A stretch of DNA of 64,000 nt. Origin: Neobacillus sp. SuZ13 (lineage in GTDB: Bacteria; Bacillota; Bacilli; Bacillales; Cytobacillaceae). Under the pieces are notes generated by a model. It saw only the letters and a list, made by a program, of their open reading frames with translations. It was not told the origin of the DNA and ran no database searches. Location of the stretch: NCBI RefSeq assembly GCF_030123365.1, contig NZ_CP126107.1, positions 2,527,501 to 2,591,500 of the forward strand, written 5' to 3'. The position numbers and the translations under genes are program-made. Position 1 is the stretch's first letter; every line of letters starts with the position of its first letter. Positions 34,288 to 43,036 of this stretch are shown here, one piece after another.

Positions 34288-35055
34288 ATGTTATTTGATT
34301 TAGATCCATCGTTATTACTTATTTTAGTTGTTTTTGGCTTTTTAGCCGCATTTATCGATTCCGTGGTTGGCGGCGGGGGGCTGATTGCTTTGCCGGCATT
34401 ATTGTTTACAGGTCTGACCCCAGCGGCTGCCGTAGCAACGAATAAACTTGCTGGAACAATTGGTTCGTTAACAAGCACAGTTATGTTTTATCGTTCAGGG
34501 GAGCTTAATTTAAGATCGGTCTATAAATTGTTTCCACTTACGTTTATTGGTTCGATGATTGGTGCGTGGACGGTTCATTTAATGAATCCCGAATTGTTAA
34601 AGCCATTGATGCTAATCATGCTCGCAGTGGTTGCGATTTATACGATTTTTAAAAAAGATTGGGGCAGTATTTCAACGGATAAAAAATTCGCCATCCACCA
34701 TCAGATTATTTTTATGTTGGTCATCTTTGCAATCGGATTCTATGATGGCTTTATAGGTCCTGGTACAGGTTCATTTTTAATCTTTGCCTTTTTAATGATG
34801 GGCTTTAATTTTTTAAAGGCTGCAGGGAATGCCAAGTTTTTAAACTTTGGAAGTAATGTTTCTGCGTTGTTGATGTTCATTTATTTAGGACAAGTAAATT
34901 ACGCTTACGGGATTCCGATGGGTCTGGCACAAGTGGCTGGGGCAATTGTAGGTTCGAAATTTGCGATTAAACGCGGCAGCGGCTATGTTCGTGCCCTGTT
35001 TATCGTCGTTACCTTTTTATTGTTAGCGAAAAATACCTATGATTATTTTCAATAG
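34288..35055 (+). CDS. TSUP-family membrane transporter (TauE/SafE type, 255 aa)
   Basis: About seven to eight helices in two repeats: AAFIDSVVGGGGLIALPALLFTGLTPAAAVATNKLAGTIGSL in the first half and GFYDGFIGPGTGSFLIFAFLMMGFNFLKAAGNAKFLNFGSN in the second. Both D-x-x-x-GGG/GPGTG motifs are family hallmarks. The TSUP family exports sulfite, sulfonates or similar sulfur compounds; which one is not evident. ATG at 34288 has a weak AGAAAGG site. Confidence 0.87.
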   Translation: MLFDLDPSLLLILVVFGFLAAFIDSVVGGGGLIALPALLFTGLTPAAAVATNKLAGTIGSLTSTVMFYRSGELNLRSVYKLFPLTFIGSMIGAWTVHLMNPELLKPLMLIMLAVVAIYTIFKKDWGSISTDKKFAIHHQIIFMLVIFAIGFYDGFIGPGTGSFLIFAFLMMGFNFLKAAGNAKFLNFGSNVSALLMFIYLGQVNYAYGIPMGLAQVAGAIVGSKFAIKRGSGYVRALFIVVTFLLLAKNTYDYFQ

Positions 35056-35173
35056 TAGAGAATAAAAAAAGTTAGAATCGTGGTAGTATAAAAATTCTTT
35101 ATTAGTTGGTAAACAAAATTTCTTAATTTTTTCTTTTAATACCCATAATCTACATTTGATAATAAGCTATAGT

Positions 35174-35201
35174 TTTAGTAATCTGTTAAAAGATTACTAA
35201 A
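35174..35201. promoter_or_regulatory. Inverted repeat just before the GGDEF gene
   Basis: TTTAGTAATCT (35174-35184) and AGATTACTAAA (35191-35201) are perfect 11-bp arms around a 6-nt spacer. They lie three bases before the GGAGAG ribosome site (35205-35210). The site may be an operator or a leader hairpin that masks translation. Confidence 0.5.
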
Positions 35202-35218
35202 CTTGGAGAGAACTGGCT

Positions 35219-35959
35219 TTGAAAACTCAGAGAAGATATACGAAATGGTCTTTTAAAATTATTTTGATTTTAATGGGGTTACTTTTTTTAAAAGTTTTTG
35301 AAGTATTCGTATTACAACGATTAATTCATTGGATTTGGAATATACCTCTTAATGGATTGGAAGAGTTCATTGACATACTTATTACTATATTGATCTTCGT
35401 ACCATTCCTATTTATTGTGATGCATCAGAGGATTACTTTAGAGAGAGCGGAAGAAAAGTACAAAGAGTTAGCATATTATGACTCAATAACAGGACTATCG
35501 AATCGTAGATTTTTTGATAGGGAATTGAAGCATTCATTAGTGAAGCAACGTGTAGATAGAAATACTGGAGCGGTCCTGTTTTTAGACATTGACGGATTTA
35601 AACAGGTAAATGATACGTTTGGGCATGATGTTGGTGACCTTTTATTAAAGGAAATTGGAAGGCGACTTCTGAATTGTGTTGGTAAAGAGGGTACTGTTTC
35701 ACGTTTTGCAGGTGATGAATTTATCATCTTATTTCCGAACACTGCCAAGCCACTAGTTTTAGAATATGTGAGAAGAATCATCAAAGAGATAAATATGCCT
35801 TTTACGATTATCGAAAATCAAATTTTCACTTCAACAAGTGTTGGTATTGCTTTTTTCCCAGACCACGGAGATCATGCAGCCAATTTAATAAAAAATGCTG
35901 ATATCGCAATGTATAAAGCAAAATTACAAGGAAAAAACACATATGAAATTTTTTCCTAA
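35219..35959 (+). CDS. Membrane GGDEF protein, predicted diguanylate cyclase (246 aa)
   Basis: Two membrane helices (residues 12-32 and about 48-70) precede a short linker and a complete GGDEF domain (about 83-246). It contains YDSITGLSNRRFFDREL, FLDIDGFKQVNDTFGHDVGD and the active-site loop as AGDEF (164-168). The first Gly replaced by Ala is compatible with activity. The inhibitory RxxD site expected upstream is absent (GKEG there). It probably makes cyclic di-GMP without feedback. No sensory domain is seen. TTG start behind GGAGAG. Confidence 0.88.
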   Translation: MKTQRRYTKWSFKIILILMGLLFLKVFEVFVLQRLIHWIWNIPLNGLEEFIDILITILIFVPFLFIVMHQRITLERAEEKYKELAYYDSITGLSNRRFFDRELKHSLVKQRVDRNTGAVLFLDIDGFKQVNDTFGHDVGDLLLKEIGRRLLNCVGKEGTVSRFAGDEFIILFPNTAKPLVLEYVRRIIKEINMPFTIIENQIFTSTSVGIAFFPDHGDHAANLIKNADIAMYKAKLQGKNTYEIFS

Positions 35960-36101
35960 TATTGAATGTAAGTGTTAAAGTACCTGTCGCCATCTTGGCG
36001 GCTTTTTTTATGTGCTGTCATACGGATATAAAATAAAATCCTAGAATATGACTTTTAATAAAGGAAAATACTAGAGGGAAATGTAGGTTAAGGGAGTATT
36101 T

Positions 36102-37136
36102 ATGAAAACAATAAAGCCGATTAAATTAAACTCATATAAAATCGACACAAATGAAAATTTAACTTCAGCAGAAATGGGTAAACTGTGGGCTACATATATG
36201 GGAAATAGCATGGGAAAGAGCATTTTAAGTTATTATCTCCAACACGTTGAGGATAATGATATTAAAACCTTGTTAGAAAATGCTTTAAAGTTAAGCGAAG
36301 AATTTATGAAAATCACTGAAGGAATTTTCCAAAAGGAGAATTTCCCTATTCCAAAAGGATTTTCCGAGGAAGACGTAAACCTAGGTGCTCCGCGATTATT
36401 TCAAGATGAATTCTATGTCCATTATCTAAAATATGCTTCGAAAGCAGGGATGAGTATTTATAACGTCGGTATCCCTCTTGTTTATCGAAAAGATGTAAAT
36501 GAATTTTTCAGGTATTGTATGGATTGCACTATGGATTTAATGGACCAAATCAAAGAAATATTAATGAATAAAGGTCTAATTATTAAGCCACCATTAATTC
36601 CAATTCCAGACAAGGTGGAATTTGTTCATCAGGATTTTTTAAATGGTTTCTTTGGACATGTACGACCTTTACACGCATTAGAAATCGCCCACTTTTACGA
36701 TAATATTGAAAATAATGTAACCAGTAAGGCTTTAATTATGGCTTTTGCCCAAGTAGCAAAGGATGAAAAGATTCGGAAATTGTTTGAAAAAGGCAGAGAT
36801 CTTACAACAACAAATATTCAAAACTATATGCAAAAACTACATGATGAAAATTTGCCTGCACCCCCATTTCTTGATGATTTAGTGACAACATCTACTTTTT
36901 CTCCTTTTTCGGATAAGTTAATGCTATTTCATAAAATGGATATGTTTTCAATGAAAATACGGGCATTTGGAAATTCACTAGCAGTAAATGGTAGACATGA
37001 TGTGGGGCTAGCTTATACTAAATCGTTTACGAAAATTGCTGCTTTTGTTGAAAGTGCAGCAAAAATCTTTATTGAGAAGGGCTGGATGGAACAACCACCA
37101 CATGCACCAGAAAGAGAAAAATTAGCTTCCAATTAG
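36102..37136 (+). CDS. DUF3231-family protein, copy 2 (344 aa)
   Basis: Same two-half layout as the gene at 30655: LWATYMGNSMGKSILSYYLQHVEDNDIKTLLENALKLSEEF in the N-terminal half and GHVRPLHALEIAHFYDNIENNVTSKALIMAFAQVA with FSDKLMLFHKMDMFSMKIRAFG in the second. An N-terminal extension of about 20 residues distinguishes it. The function of the family is unknown. AAGGGAG precedes ATG. Confidence 0.85.
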   Translation: MKTIKPIKLNSYKIDTNENLTSAEMGKLWATYMGNSMGKSILSYYLQHVEDNDIKTLLENALKLSEEFMKITEGIFQKENFPIPKGFSEEDVNLGAPRLFQDEFYVHYLKYASKAGMSIYNVGIPLVYRKDVNEFFRYCMDCTMDLMDQIKEILMNKGLIIKPPLIPIPDKVEFVHQDFLNGFFGHVRPLHALEIAHFYDNIENNVTSKALIMAFAQVAKDEKIRKLFEKGRDLTTTNIQNYMQKLHDENLPAPPFLDDLVTTSTFSPFSDKLMLFHKMDMFSMKIRAFGNSLAVNGRHDVGLAYTKSFTKIAAFVESAAKIFIEKGWMEQPPHAPEREKLASN

Positions 37137-37218
37137 TCGTTGTTTTATTCTTTTATTATAAGGTTAATCTGAAAAGAGTTATTTTGATCTAGTTCAAAAT
37201 AACTCTTCTTTATAAATA

Positions 37219-37596
37219 CTATTTATCTTCTCTAATTAAATAATCATTTCCATCCTGGTCTTTAAAGTTGAACATGTTACCGAACGGCAGTCGTAACATT
37301 TCCTCTACTACTACACCATTTTGCTTCATTTTTTCATATGTAGCTTCTATATCCGAGGTGCTGAATAAAATGGATGGATGTGCAACTTTTGAAGATTGAT
37401 GCTGCTCCATTGCGGACTTTGAATAAAGTACTAAAGTAGTAAATTCGTTTTCACTTGGGCCGACTTCGATCCAAAATGCGTCTGGTCCCATCGGTTGTTC
37501 CACTTTTAATACAAAACCGACTTTATTAATCCAAAAATCTTTTGCCTCTTCTTGGTCTTGTACATATACAGTTATTTTTCCAATTTTGTTAATCAA
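37219..37596 (-). CDS. VOC-superfamily (glyoxalase-like) protein (125 aa)
   Basis: One vicinal-oxygen-chelate domain made of two beta-alpha-beta-beta-beta modules: KITVYVQDQEEAKDFWINKVGF in the first and SDIEATYEKMKQNGVVVEE then FKDQDGNDYLI in the second. Metal-binding and resistance roles exist in this family; the substrate is unknown. TTG start at 37596 with AAAGGAG nine bases upstream. Confidence 0.85.
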   Translation of the reverse strand: MINKIGKITVYVQDQEEAKDFWINKVGFVLKVEQPMGPDAFWIEVGPSENEFTTLVLYSKSAMEQHQSSKVAHPSILFSTSDIEATYEKMKQNGVVVEEMLRLPFGNMFNFKDQDGNDYLIREDK

Positions 37597-37780
37597 AGCG
37601 TAAATCTCCTTTTGTCATTATGTATTCAAAAAATAGTTTAGCAACGACAATCAACAAAAGCAATTATTAATAGGGAAAACGATATTTGGGAGAAATTTTA
37701 AAAAAAGAATAGCTAGTTTTCGTAAACACTTATTTTGTGTAAAATTACACTATGATTTATTGGTATTGAAGATTTATTAA

Positions 37781-37860
37781 ACGTCTTGTCCCTAAAATGG
37801 AGAATTTTTGAGTTTTTGAGCGGATTTTAGGCTCCAATGGGCGAATTTTAGAAAGGACGT
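37781..37860. repeat. Palindromic intergenic element (80 bp)
   Basis: The left arm ACGTCTTGTCC-CTAAAAT and the right arm ATTTTAG-AAAGGACGT are imperfect inverted copies. Between them, ATTTTAG occurs once more (37824) and GGCTCCAATGGGCG forms the centre. The 310-base gap 37597-37906 holds nothing else I can support. It looks like an intergenic repeat of a type different from the elements at 1028 and 54011. Confidence 0.5.
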
Positions 37861-37906
37861 AAAAAGGGATTTTTAAATAGAGAGAATCATTTGAGGTGAG
37901 GTGTTT

Positions 37907-38317
37907 ATGGGAATTATTTCGTTAATTAAACCTTTAAAGAAGTATCAAGATTATTTTTATAAGGCGAATACCTATGAAAATTTATATTTAAGAAAAAAAG
38001 CAATTGATATAATGAAGACAGCCATTCAACAAAAACACTTTAACAAACGAGAAATATCAAGTGGTTTATTTTATTTAGGTATTTTATATTCCAAGTCAAA
38101 GGAATACAACTTAGCATCTGACTCTTATCATAATGGGCTTGAAATGGTGATAAATGAGAATTTTTATTACAGTAGTAATTTTAAGAATGCAATTGAAACC
38201 TTTTTAAAAAATAACGATACTGAAAGAGCAAAATTCTGGCTAAATAATCTCTTAGAACGACAAAGTTATGACAAAAATTTCAAGAAATTAAATAAATTAA
38301 AAAACATAGTAGAATAA
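37907..38317 (+). CDS. Small TPR-like hypothetical protein (136 aa)
   Basis: All-helical. The pattern LYLRKKAIDIMKTAIQQKHF, SSGLFYLGILYSKSKEYNLASDSYHNGLEMV and NFKNAIETFLKNNDTERAKFWLNNLLER resembles two to three degenerate TPR helices. No signal peptide. ATG at 37907 follows GAGGTGAG; an in-frame GTG two codons earlier lies within it. Role unknown. Confidence 0.68.
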   Translation: MGIISLIKPLKKYQDYFYKANTYENLYLRKKAIDIMKTAIQQKHFNKREISSGLFYLGILYSKSKEYNLASDSYHNGLEMVINENFYYSSNFKNAIETFLKNNDTERAKFWLNNLLERQSYDKNFKKLNKLKNIVE

Positions 38318-38330
38318 GTTTAGTGAATGT

Positions 38331-38364
38331 AAAAAAAGCCCAACTCGATTAAGTTGGGCTTATT
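38331..38364 (+). terminator. Terminator after the TPR-like gene
   Basis: AAGCCCAACT pairs with AGTTGGGCTT across a 6-nt loop, flanked by an A7 run on the left and TATTTG on the right. Confidence 0.8.
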
Positions 38365-38424
38365 TGTGTTTCGAGTTGTGTAGAAAATTATTCTTCTCAG
38401 ACTTTACGTTATCTTAAAATTCGG

Positions 38425-39021
38425 TCAGACTCTACCTTCAAGAATATGCTTTCGATACTGAACGGCTGTCAGTAATTTATAACCTCTAAGCTTTGGAATC
38501 AAACTATCGAGCAGCCTAACCGCCTCTTCCTTTTTCCCAACATACACGGCTTGATCGACTTCCAGCATGTTTAAAAAAAATGTGTCTGTTATTTTCGCTT
38601 TATATTGTTTGAATGCATCCACATCACCTTCATTAATGGCGATATCCGACAAAGCGTACCACTTTGTCTTATGTCCAGCCATTTCTCTAAGAAGTTCTTT
38701 TGCTTTTCCGTATTGTTTTCGCTCCATTAAAAGCATCAATTCAGAGCTTCGTTTTGATTTTTTGGAACGGATTTTCCCCCTTACTTGTTCAGCCGCCGAC
38801 AGGTTTCCATTAAGAAAATGGTAAAGGAATTGTATATACGGCGCTTTGGATTTTTTTAGATATGCCATGATCTTTTCGGCATCTTTCCCAAATATTAGCG
38901 GGTTTCTATATAGGATAAGAATAAGAACAACTACCAATACACCATACATAATCCAGATAGGAACTTGAAAAAATCCCATCAAAAAAGCAAACAGAACGAC
39001 AAGCAGTAAAAACCAAATCAT
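38425..39021 (-). CDS. Membrane-anchored TPR-like protein (198 aa)
   Basis: Two hydrophobic helices at the N-terminus (residues 1-38) anchor it; the rest is soluble and helical with TPR-like spacing: KIMAYLKKSKAPYIQFLYHFLNGNLSAAEQV, ERKQYGKAKELLREMAG and WYALSDIAINEGDVDAFKQY. ATG at 39021 follows TGGAGGAT; the longer in-frame start overlaps this site. Function unknown. Confidence 0.72.
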   Translation of the reverse strand: MIWFLLLVVLFAFLMGFFQVPIWIMYGVLVVVLILILYRNPLIFGKDAEKIMAYLKKSKAPYIQFLYHFLNGNLSAAEQVRGKIRSKKSKRSSELMLLMERKQYGKAKELLREMAGHKTKWYALSDIAINEGDVDAFKQYKAKITDTFFLNMLEVDQAVYVGKKEEAVRLLDSLIPKLRGYKLLTAVQYRKHILEGRV

Positions 39022-39071
39022 AAAATCCTCCATTAATAGGTTTTATTACCTTATTACACCATATGACTCCA

Positions 39072-39100
39072 TTGTTTTGGGTCAGTTTATATGATATAGT
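39072..39100 (+). promoter_or_regulatory. Predicted promoter of the ROK-MFS-HAD operon
   Basis: TTGTTT (39072-39077) and TATAGT (39095-39100), 17 bases apart. A start near 39107 would put both palindromes (39111 and 39147) just downstream of it, a classic position for repression by blockage. Confidence 0.45.
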
Positions 39101-39110
39101 ATCAACATCA

Positions 39111-39168
39111 CTTATTAAAGATATTTAATAAGTTTTTTGTTTGATACTTATTAAAGTTCTTTAATAAG
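39111..39168. promoter_or_regulatory. Twin palindromic operators for the ROK repressor
   Basis: CTTATTAAA-n4-TTTAATAAG occurs at 39111-39132 and again at 39147-39168. The two boxes have identical 9-bp arms and differ only in the spacer (GATA, GTTC). Their centres are 36 bp apart. They are the only such palindromes seen nearby and sit between the promoter and the ROK gene, so they are likely the repressor's own binding sites. Confidence 0.75.
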
Positions 39169-39193
39169 TTTATATTAAAAGGCGGTGAACCTT

Positions 39194-40219
39194 ATGAAGA
39201 TGACTCCTAAATCGTTGAAAACGGAAATCCTTCGAGGTATTCGTAAATCTCTTTTAGAACATGGAAGTGCAACAAAAGTTGAACTGAGCGATAAATTAGG
39301 AATTAGTTTTCCTACAATAAGTAAGTTCTTAACCCAGATGGAAAAGGAAGGGGAACTTATCTCAGTCGGTCTTGATGATTCGAGTGGTGGAAGAAGGGCA
39401 AAAAGATATACATACAATCCAGAGTATATGTTAGGGCTAGCAATCTTTTTGGAGAGAACAGAGACAAATTATATTGTTTTTAACTGTTTAGGAGAAGTCA
39501 AGGATGCAGGGAAAACCTCAAGTGTATTAGCTGAAGATGATTTACCATTATTAACCGAGTGTGTTGAAGAAATAATAGAAAAATATCCGAAAATCAGTTC
39601 GATAGCCATTGGTGTACCAGGTTCCGTAGATAATGGACGGATTTTTTATATACCAGGTTATGAACATCTTCAAAACTTTGATTTAAAGGGATACATGGAG
39701 AATCATTTCTCTATCCCCGTTGTCATAGAGAACGACATGAACGCTGCAGTGCTTGGCTATCATGATAGTAGGAGTACCATGGAAAATAAATCGCTTATCT
39801 ATTTATATTCAGGTCATAATGGTCCAGGAGCTGGAATTATGGTGAATGGAGTTGTGGTGCGGGGCAGCACTAATTTTTCAGGTGAGATTTCATTCGTTCC
39901 GCAGTATGATAACCGAAATTTTCAGCAGGCTCTAGAAAATGGGAACGGGACTAAAAAAGCATTTATGTGTGAGGAAAATGAGATCGATGCCATTAGTAGG
40001 TTAATCGCTTCAATTGTAGCAATCATTAACCCACATGCATTTATTTTTTGCGATGATGAAGTCAATCAATTGTTCATAGAACAGATTGTAAAACGAAGCT
40101 CAAAGTATATTCCAGCAGAACATTTGCCAGAACTTAAAATCAGTGATTGGAAACAAGATTATCTATTGGGATTACAAAGTCTTGGTCGGGAAATCATGAT
40201 CAATGGAATTAACAACTAG
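39194..40219 (+). CDS. ROK-family transcriptional repressor (341 aa)
   Basis: The N-terminal winged helix (about 10-70) has SATKVELSDKLGISFPTISKFLTQMEKEGELI, a helix-turn-helix. The ROK domain follows with IAIGVPGSVDNGRIFYIPGYEHLQNFDLKGYM and VVIENDMNAAVLGYH. The usual zinc-binding C-x-CGxxGC motif is missing; the corresponding stretch is degenerate. Probably a sugar-responsive repressor of its own operon. ATG at 39194 follows AAGGCGGTG. It is followed by the MFS gene with a 22-base gap. Confidence 0.85.
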   Translation: MKMTPKSLKTEILRGIRKSLLEHGSATKVELSDKLGISFPTISKFLTQMEKEGELISVGLDDSSGGRRAKRYTYNPEYMLGLAIFLERTETNYIVFNCLGEVKDAGKTSSVLAEDDLPLLTECVEEIIEKYPKISSIAIGVPGSVDNGRIFYIPGYEHLQNFDLKGYMENHFSIPVVIENDMNAAVLGYHDSRSTMENKSLIYLYSGHNGPGAGIMVNGVVVRGSTNFSGEISFVPQYDNRNFQQALENGNGTKKAFMCEENEIDAISRLIASIVAIINPHAFIFCDDEVNQLFIEQIVKRSSKYIPAEHLPELKISDWKQDYLLGLQSLGREIMINGINN

Positions 40220-40241
40220 GAGATATTTAAGGAGGGGTAGA

Positions 40242-41474
40242 ATGGCAACATTCTTTTTAGTAATTATCTACTTGGCTTTTATTAGCTTAGGTCTACCAGA
40301 TTCATTGTTGGGCGTGTCATGGTCTTTGATGCAAACGGAATTTGGGGCACCGCTTGAGATGGCCGGATTGCTTTTTATGACAATCGCTGGTGGAACGATC
40401 ATTTCCAGTTTTGCTAGCGGAGTTGTGCTAAAACGTTTCGGAACTGGCATGGTCACAGTTTTCAGTTGTTTAATGACTGCTAGCGGACTGCTTGGGTTTT
40501 ATTTTTCTCCTTCGCTTGTTTGGTTATTTATTTGTGCCATTCCACTCGGATTAGGTGCAGGCGCAGTTGATTCGGGATTAAACAATTATGTAGCTTCACA
40601 TTACAAAGCACATCACATGAGTTGGCTTCATTGTTTTTGGGGAGTGGGGGCTACACTCGGTCCTGTCATTATGTCGCAGTTTATTTCAGGGCAACATTCT
40701 TGGAGAAACGGGTATCTTACCATCGCTGGTCTGCAGTTTGCTTTAGTTATCATTCTTTTCTTCACTTTGCCTTTATGGAAGAAAGTTGGAGGAAGCAGTA
40801 ATGTAAACGCAACTAATGAGTTAGAAAACATAGATGTTGTATTGTCTGGAGAAAATGTTGAAAATCAAAAACCCTTGCAAATTAGAGGTGTTAAACTTTC
40901 TTTAATCTCTTTCTTGTTTTATTGCGGCGCAGAAGCAACGATGGGGCTTTGGGGAAGTAGTTTCCTAGTAAATGTGAAAGGTTTATCAGTAGAGGCAGCA
41001 GCAAAATGGGTCTCCTTGTATTACGCAGGTATAACAATCGGAAGATTTATAACAGGCTTTATTACCTTAAAGATTGGTAACCGGACTCTGATTCGGATGG
41101 GGCAAGTAATTGCATTAGTTGGTGCTGCACTATTATTCCTGCCATTGCCGACCACTTTCTCGCTTATCGGTTTTATTATGGTTGGATTAGGATTGGCGCC
41201 GATCTTTCCGTGTATGTTGCATGAAACGCCCACACGATTTGGGCAGGCACAATCCCAGACAATCATGGGGTATCAAATGGCTGTAGCTTATATAGGGAGT
41301 ACGTTCCTGCCGCCTCTTCTTGGTTTCGTTGCGGCACATTCAACCATAGGAATCTTTCCATTTGTCATTGCAGGTTTCATTGCAATCATGCTCCTAGGTT
41401 CTGAAAAATTAAATACCATATTGAATAGGAACAAATTAATTAGGATAGAAAATAACAACTCCACAGTCATCTAA
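40242..41474 (+). CDS. MFS transporter, probable sugar permease (410 aa)
   Basis: Twelve helices. The first half contains LGLPDSLLGVSWSLMQTEFG and CAIPLGLGAGAVDSGLNNYVASHY; GVVLKRFGTGMV is the loop signature. It resembles the fucose/hexose-like MFS branch (YfkF/FucP-type) by the PDSLLG and VDSGLN segments. Its position in a ROK-regulated operon with HAD phosphatases supports transport of a sugar or sugar derivative. ATG at 40242 follows AAGGAGGGG. Confidence 0.85.
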   Translation: MATFFLVIIYLAFISLGLPDSLLGVSWSLMQTEFGAPLEMAGLLFMTIAGGTIISSFASGVVLKRFGTGMVTVFSCLMTASGLLGFYFSPSLVWLFICAIPLGLGAGAVDSGLNNYVASHYKAHHMSWLHCFWGVGATLGPVIMSQFISGQHSWRNGYLTIAGLQFALVIILFFTLPLWKKVGGSSNVNATNELENIDVVLSGENVENQKPLQIRGVKLSLISFLFYCGAEATMGLWGSSFLVNVKGLSVEAAAKWVSLYYAGITIGRFITGFITLKIGNRTLIRMGQVIALVGAALLFLPLPTTFSLIGFIMVGLGLAPIFPCMLHETPTRFGQAQSQTIMGYQMAVAYIGSTFLPPLLGFVAAHSTIGIFPFVIAGFIAIMLLGSEKLNTILNRNKLIRIENNNSTVI

Positions 41475-41546
41475 AAGGATGGTAGAGGAATAACTGAAAA
41501 TATTAAATAAATAGAAGAATAGAATACAAGTTTAGGAGGAAACAAT

Positions 41547-42344
41547 ATGATTAAGTTAGTGTTAACTGATATGGACGGAACGTTTTTGAATAATAGAGGT
41601 GATTTTAATAGGGAACTGTACCAGGATGTAAAAAAGATTATGAAAGAAAAAGGCGTTGTTTTTGCGCCTGTTACAGGCAAGCAATGTGAACGTGTAGAAG
41701 AGTTATTTGGTGATGATTCAGAAGATTTATGGATTTTAGGGGATAGCGCAACTCGAATCAAGCATAACGGAGAATTTGTGTATGAATCACTGTTAAGTAA
41801 TAAATTAGGACTGGAAATTATTCGCTTGCTTGAGGAAATTAGCTCAGAACATACCATCATTGCGTGTACAAGAAACGGTGCGGTCATAAAAGGAAACATC
41901 CCGCAAAAGGAAGCAGCGATTGTCAGAGGGTCCTATGCGCAAGTAAGACAAGTCACTGATTTTAATGAAATAACAGATGACTTTGTTAAAATCACAATTC
42001 ACGACCCTTTGTTAAGGTGTATGGAAACCAGAGAAAAACTAAATCCTTTTTTTGAGTCAGCATATATTGTTGCTTCTGAAGCAGCTTGGATTGACATTGC
42101 AAATGCTAATGTTCATAAGGGAACTACCGTTGAACACTTGCAGCGCTTATTGAATGTTACTCCTGAAGAAACAATGGCATTCGGAGACGGTTACAATGAT
42201 TTAGAACTCATGACTCGTGCTAGTTATAGCTTTGCTGTTCGAAATGCAGTCCAAGAATTAAAAGATGCAGCGAATTTTATAACCCGTTCAAATGAAGAAG
42301 ATGCGGTTATGAAAACAATTATTCAAATGTTGTCTTTACAATAA
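41547..42344 (+). CDS. Cof-type HAD phosphatase (265 aa)
   Basis: A class IIB HAD enzyme. Motif I is LTDMDGTFLN (Asp8, Asp10) and motif III is MAFGDGYNDLELMTRASYSFAVRNA, with a large alpha/beta cap in between. The family dephosphorylates sugar phosphates and similar compounds. AGGAGGAA precedes ATG. It follows the sugar MFS gene and is followed by a broken relative. Confidence 0.88.
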   Translation: MIKLVLTDMDGTFLNNRGDFNRELYQDVKKIMKEKGVVFAPVTGKQCERVEELFGDDSEDLWILGDSATRIKHNGEFVYESLLSNKLGLEIIRLLEEISSEHTIIACTRNGAVIKGNIPQKEAAIVRGSYAQVRQVTDFNEITDDFVKITIHDPLLRCMETREKLNPFFESAYIVASEAAWIDIANANVHKGTTVEHLQRLLNVTPEETMAFGDGYNDLELMTRASYSFAVRNAVQELKDAANFITRSNEEDAVMKTIIQMLSLQ

Positions 42345-42387
42345 AATGGGAAACTAGGGATTGATAACGGGTTAGGAGAAAACTGGT

Positions 42388-42966
42388 ATGGCAATAAAAC
42401 TTATAGCTGTAGATATGGATGGAACTTTTCTTAATGGACAAATGAAATATGATGTTGAGAGATTTTCTAAACAATATGTAAAAATGAAAGAGTTAGGAAT
42501 TCGTTTTGTTGTTGCTAGTGAAAATCAATATTACCAATTGAAATCATTCTTTGGTGTGATGCAAGAAGAAATCAGTTATGTTTCTGAAAATGGTGCTTTT
42601 ATTGTGGATCAAGGACAGGAAGTATTCTCTGTTGATATTCCTAAGTAGGATGTAAAACTTATTCTAGAAGAGTTGGTAACACATAATAAATTTTCTATTG
42701 TGTTATGTGGAAAAGAAAGTGCCTATGCACTTGAGAGTGTATCTAATCAATTTTTTGACACGATGAATAAGTATTATCATCGATTAAAGAGGGTACCCAG
42801 TTTCGATGTTGTTGATGACCAAATTTTAAAATTCGCATTATCCTGTCCAGAGGAAGAAACTCTTCAATTAAGAGATTTACTTCATAATAGAATAGGAGAT
42901 TTAATAAGGCCTGTCTCTATTGGACATGGGAGTATAGATTTAAAGCGGTGTGTTGGAAATAATTGA
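42388..42966 (+). pseudogene. Second Cof-type HAD phosphatase gene, broken
   Basis: ATG at 42388 follows TTAGGAGAA. Motif I (AVDMDGTFLN) and the cap are readable, but an in-frame TAG interrupts at 42646-42648. The same frame continues (HNKFSIVLCGKESAYALESV, DLIRPVSIGHGSIDLKRCVGNN) to a TGA at 42964-42966. The C-terminal quarter with the catalytic GDGxND motif is missing. So there are at least two defects: a nonsense change and a 3' deletion. It seems to be a decayed tandem copy of the 41547-type gene, with the repeat array starting about 70 bases beyond. Confidence 0.85.
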
Positions 42967-43036
42967 TCAATATTTTGAAAACAAAGGTCCATTCAAAGAT
43001 TAAAAAAATAACGGGGTTAAGAGCTATCATTCAGTG

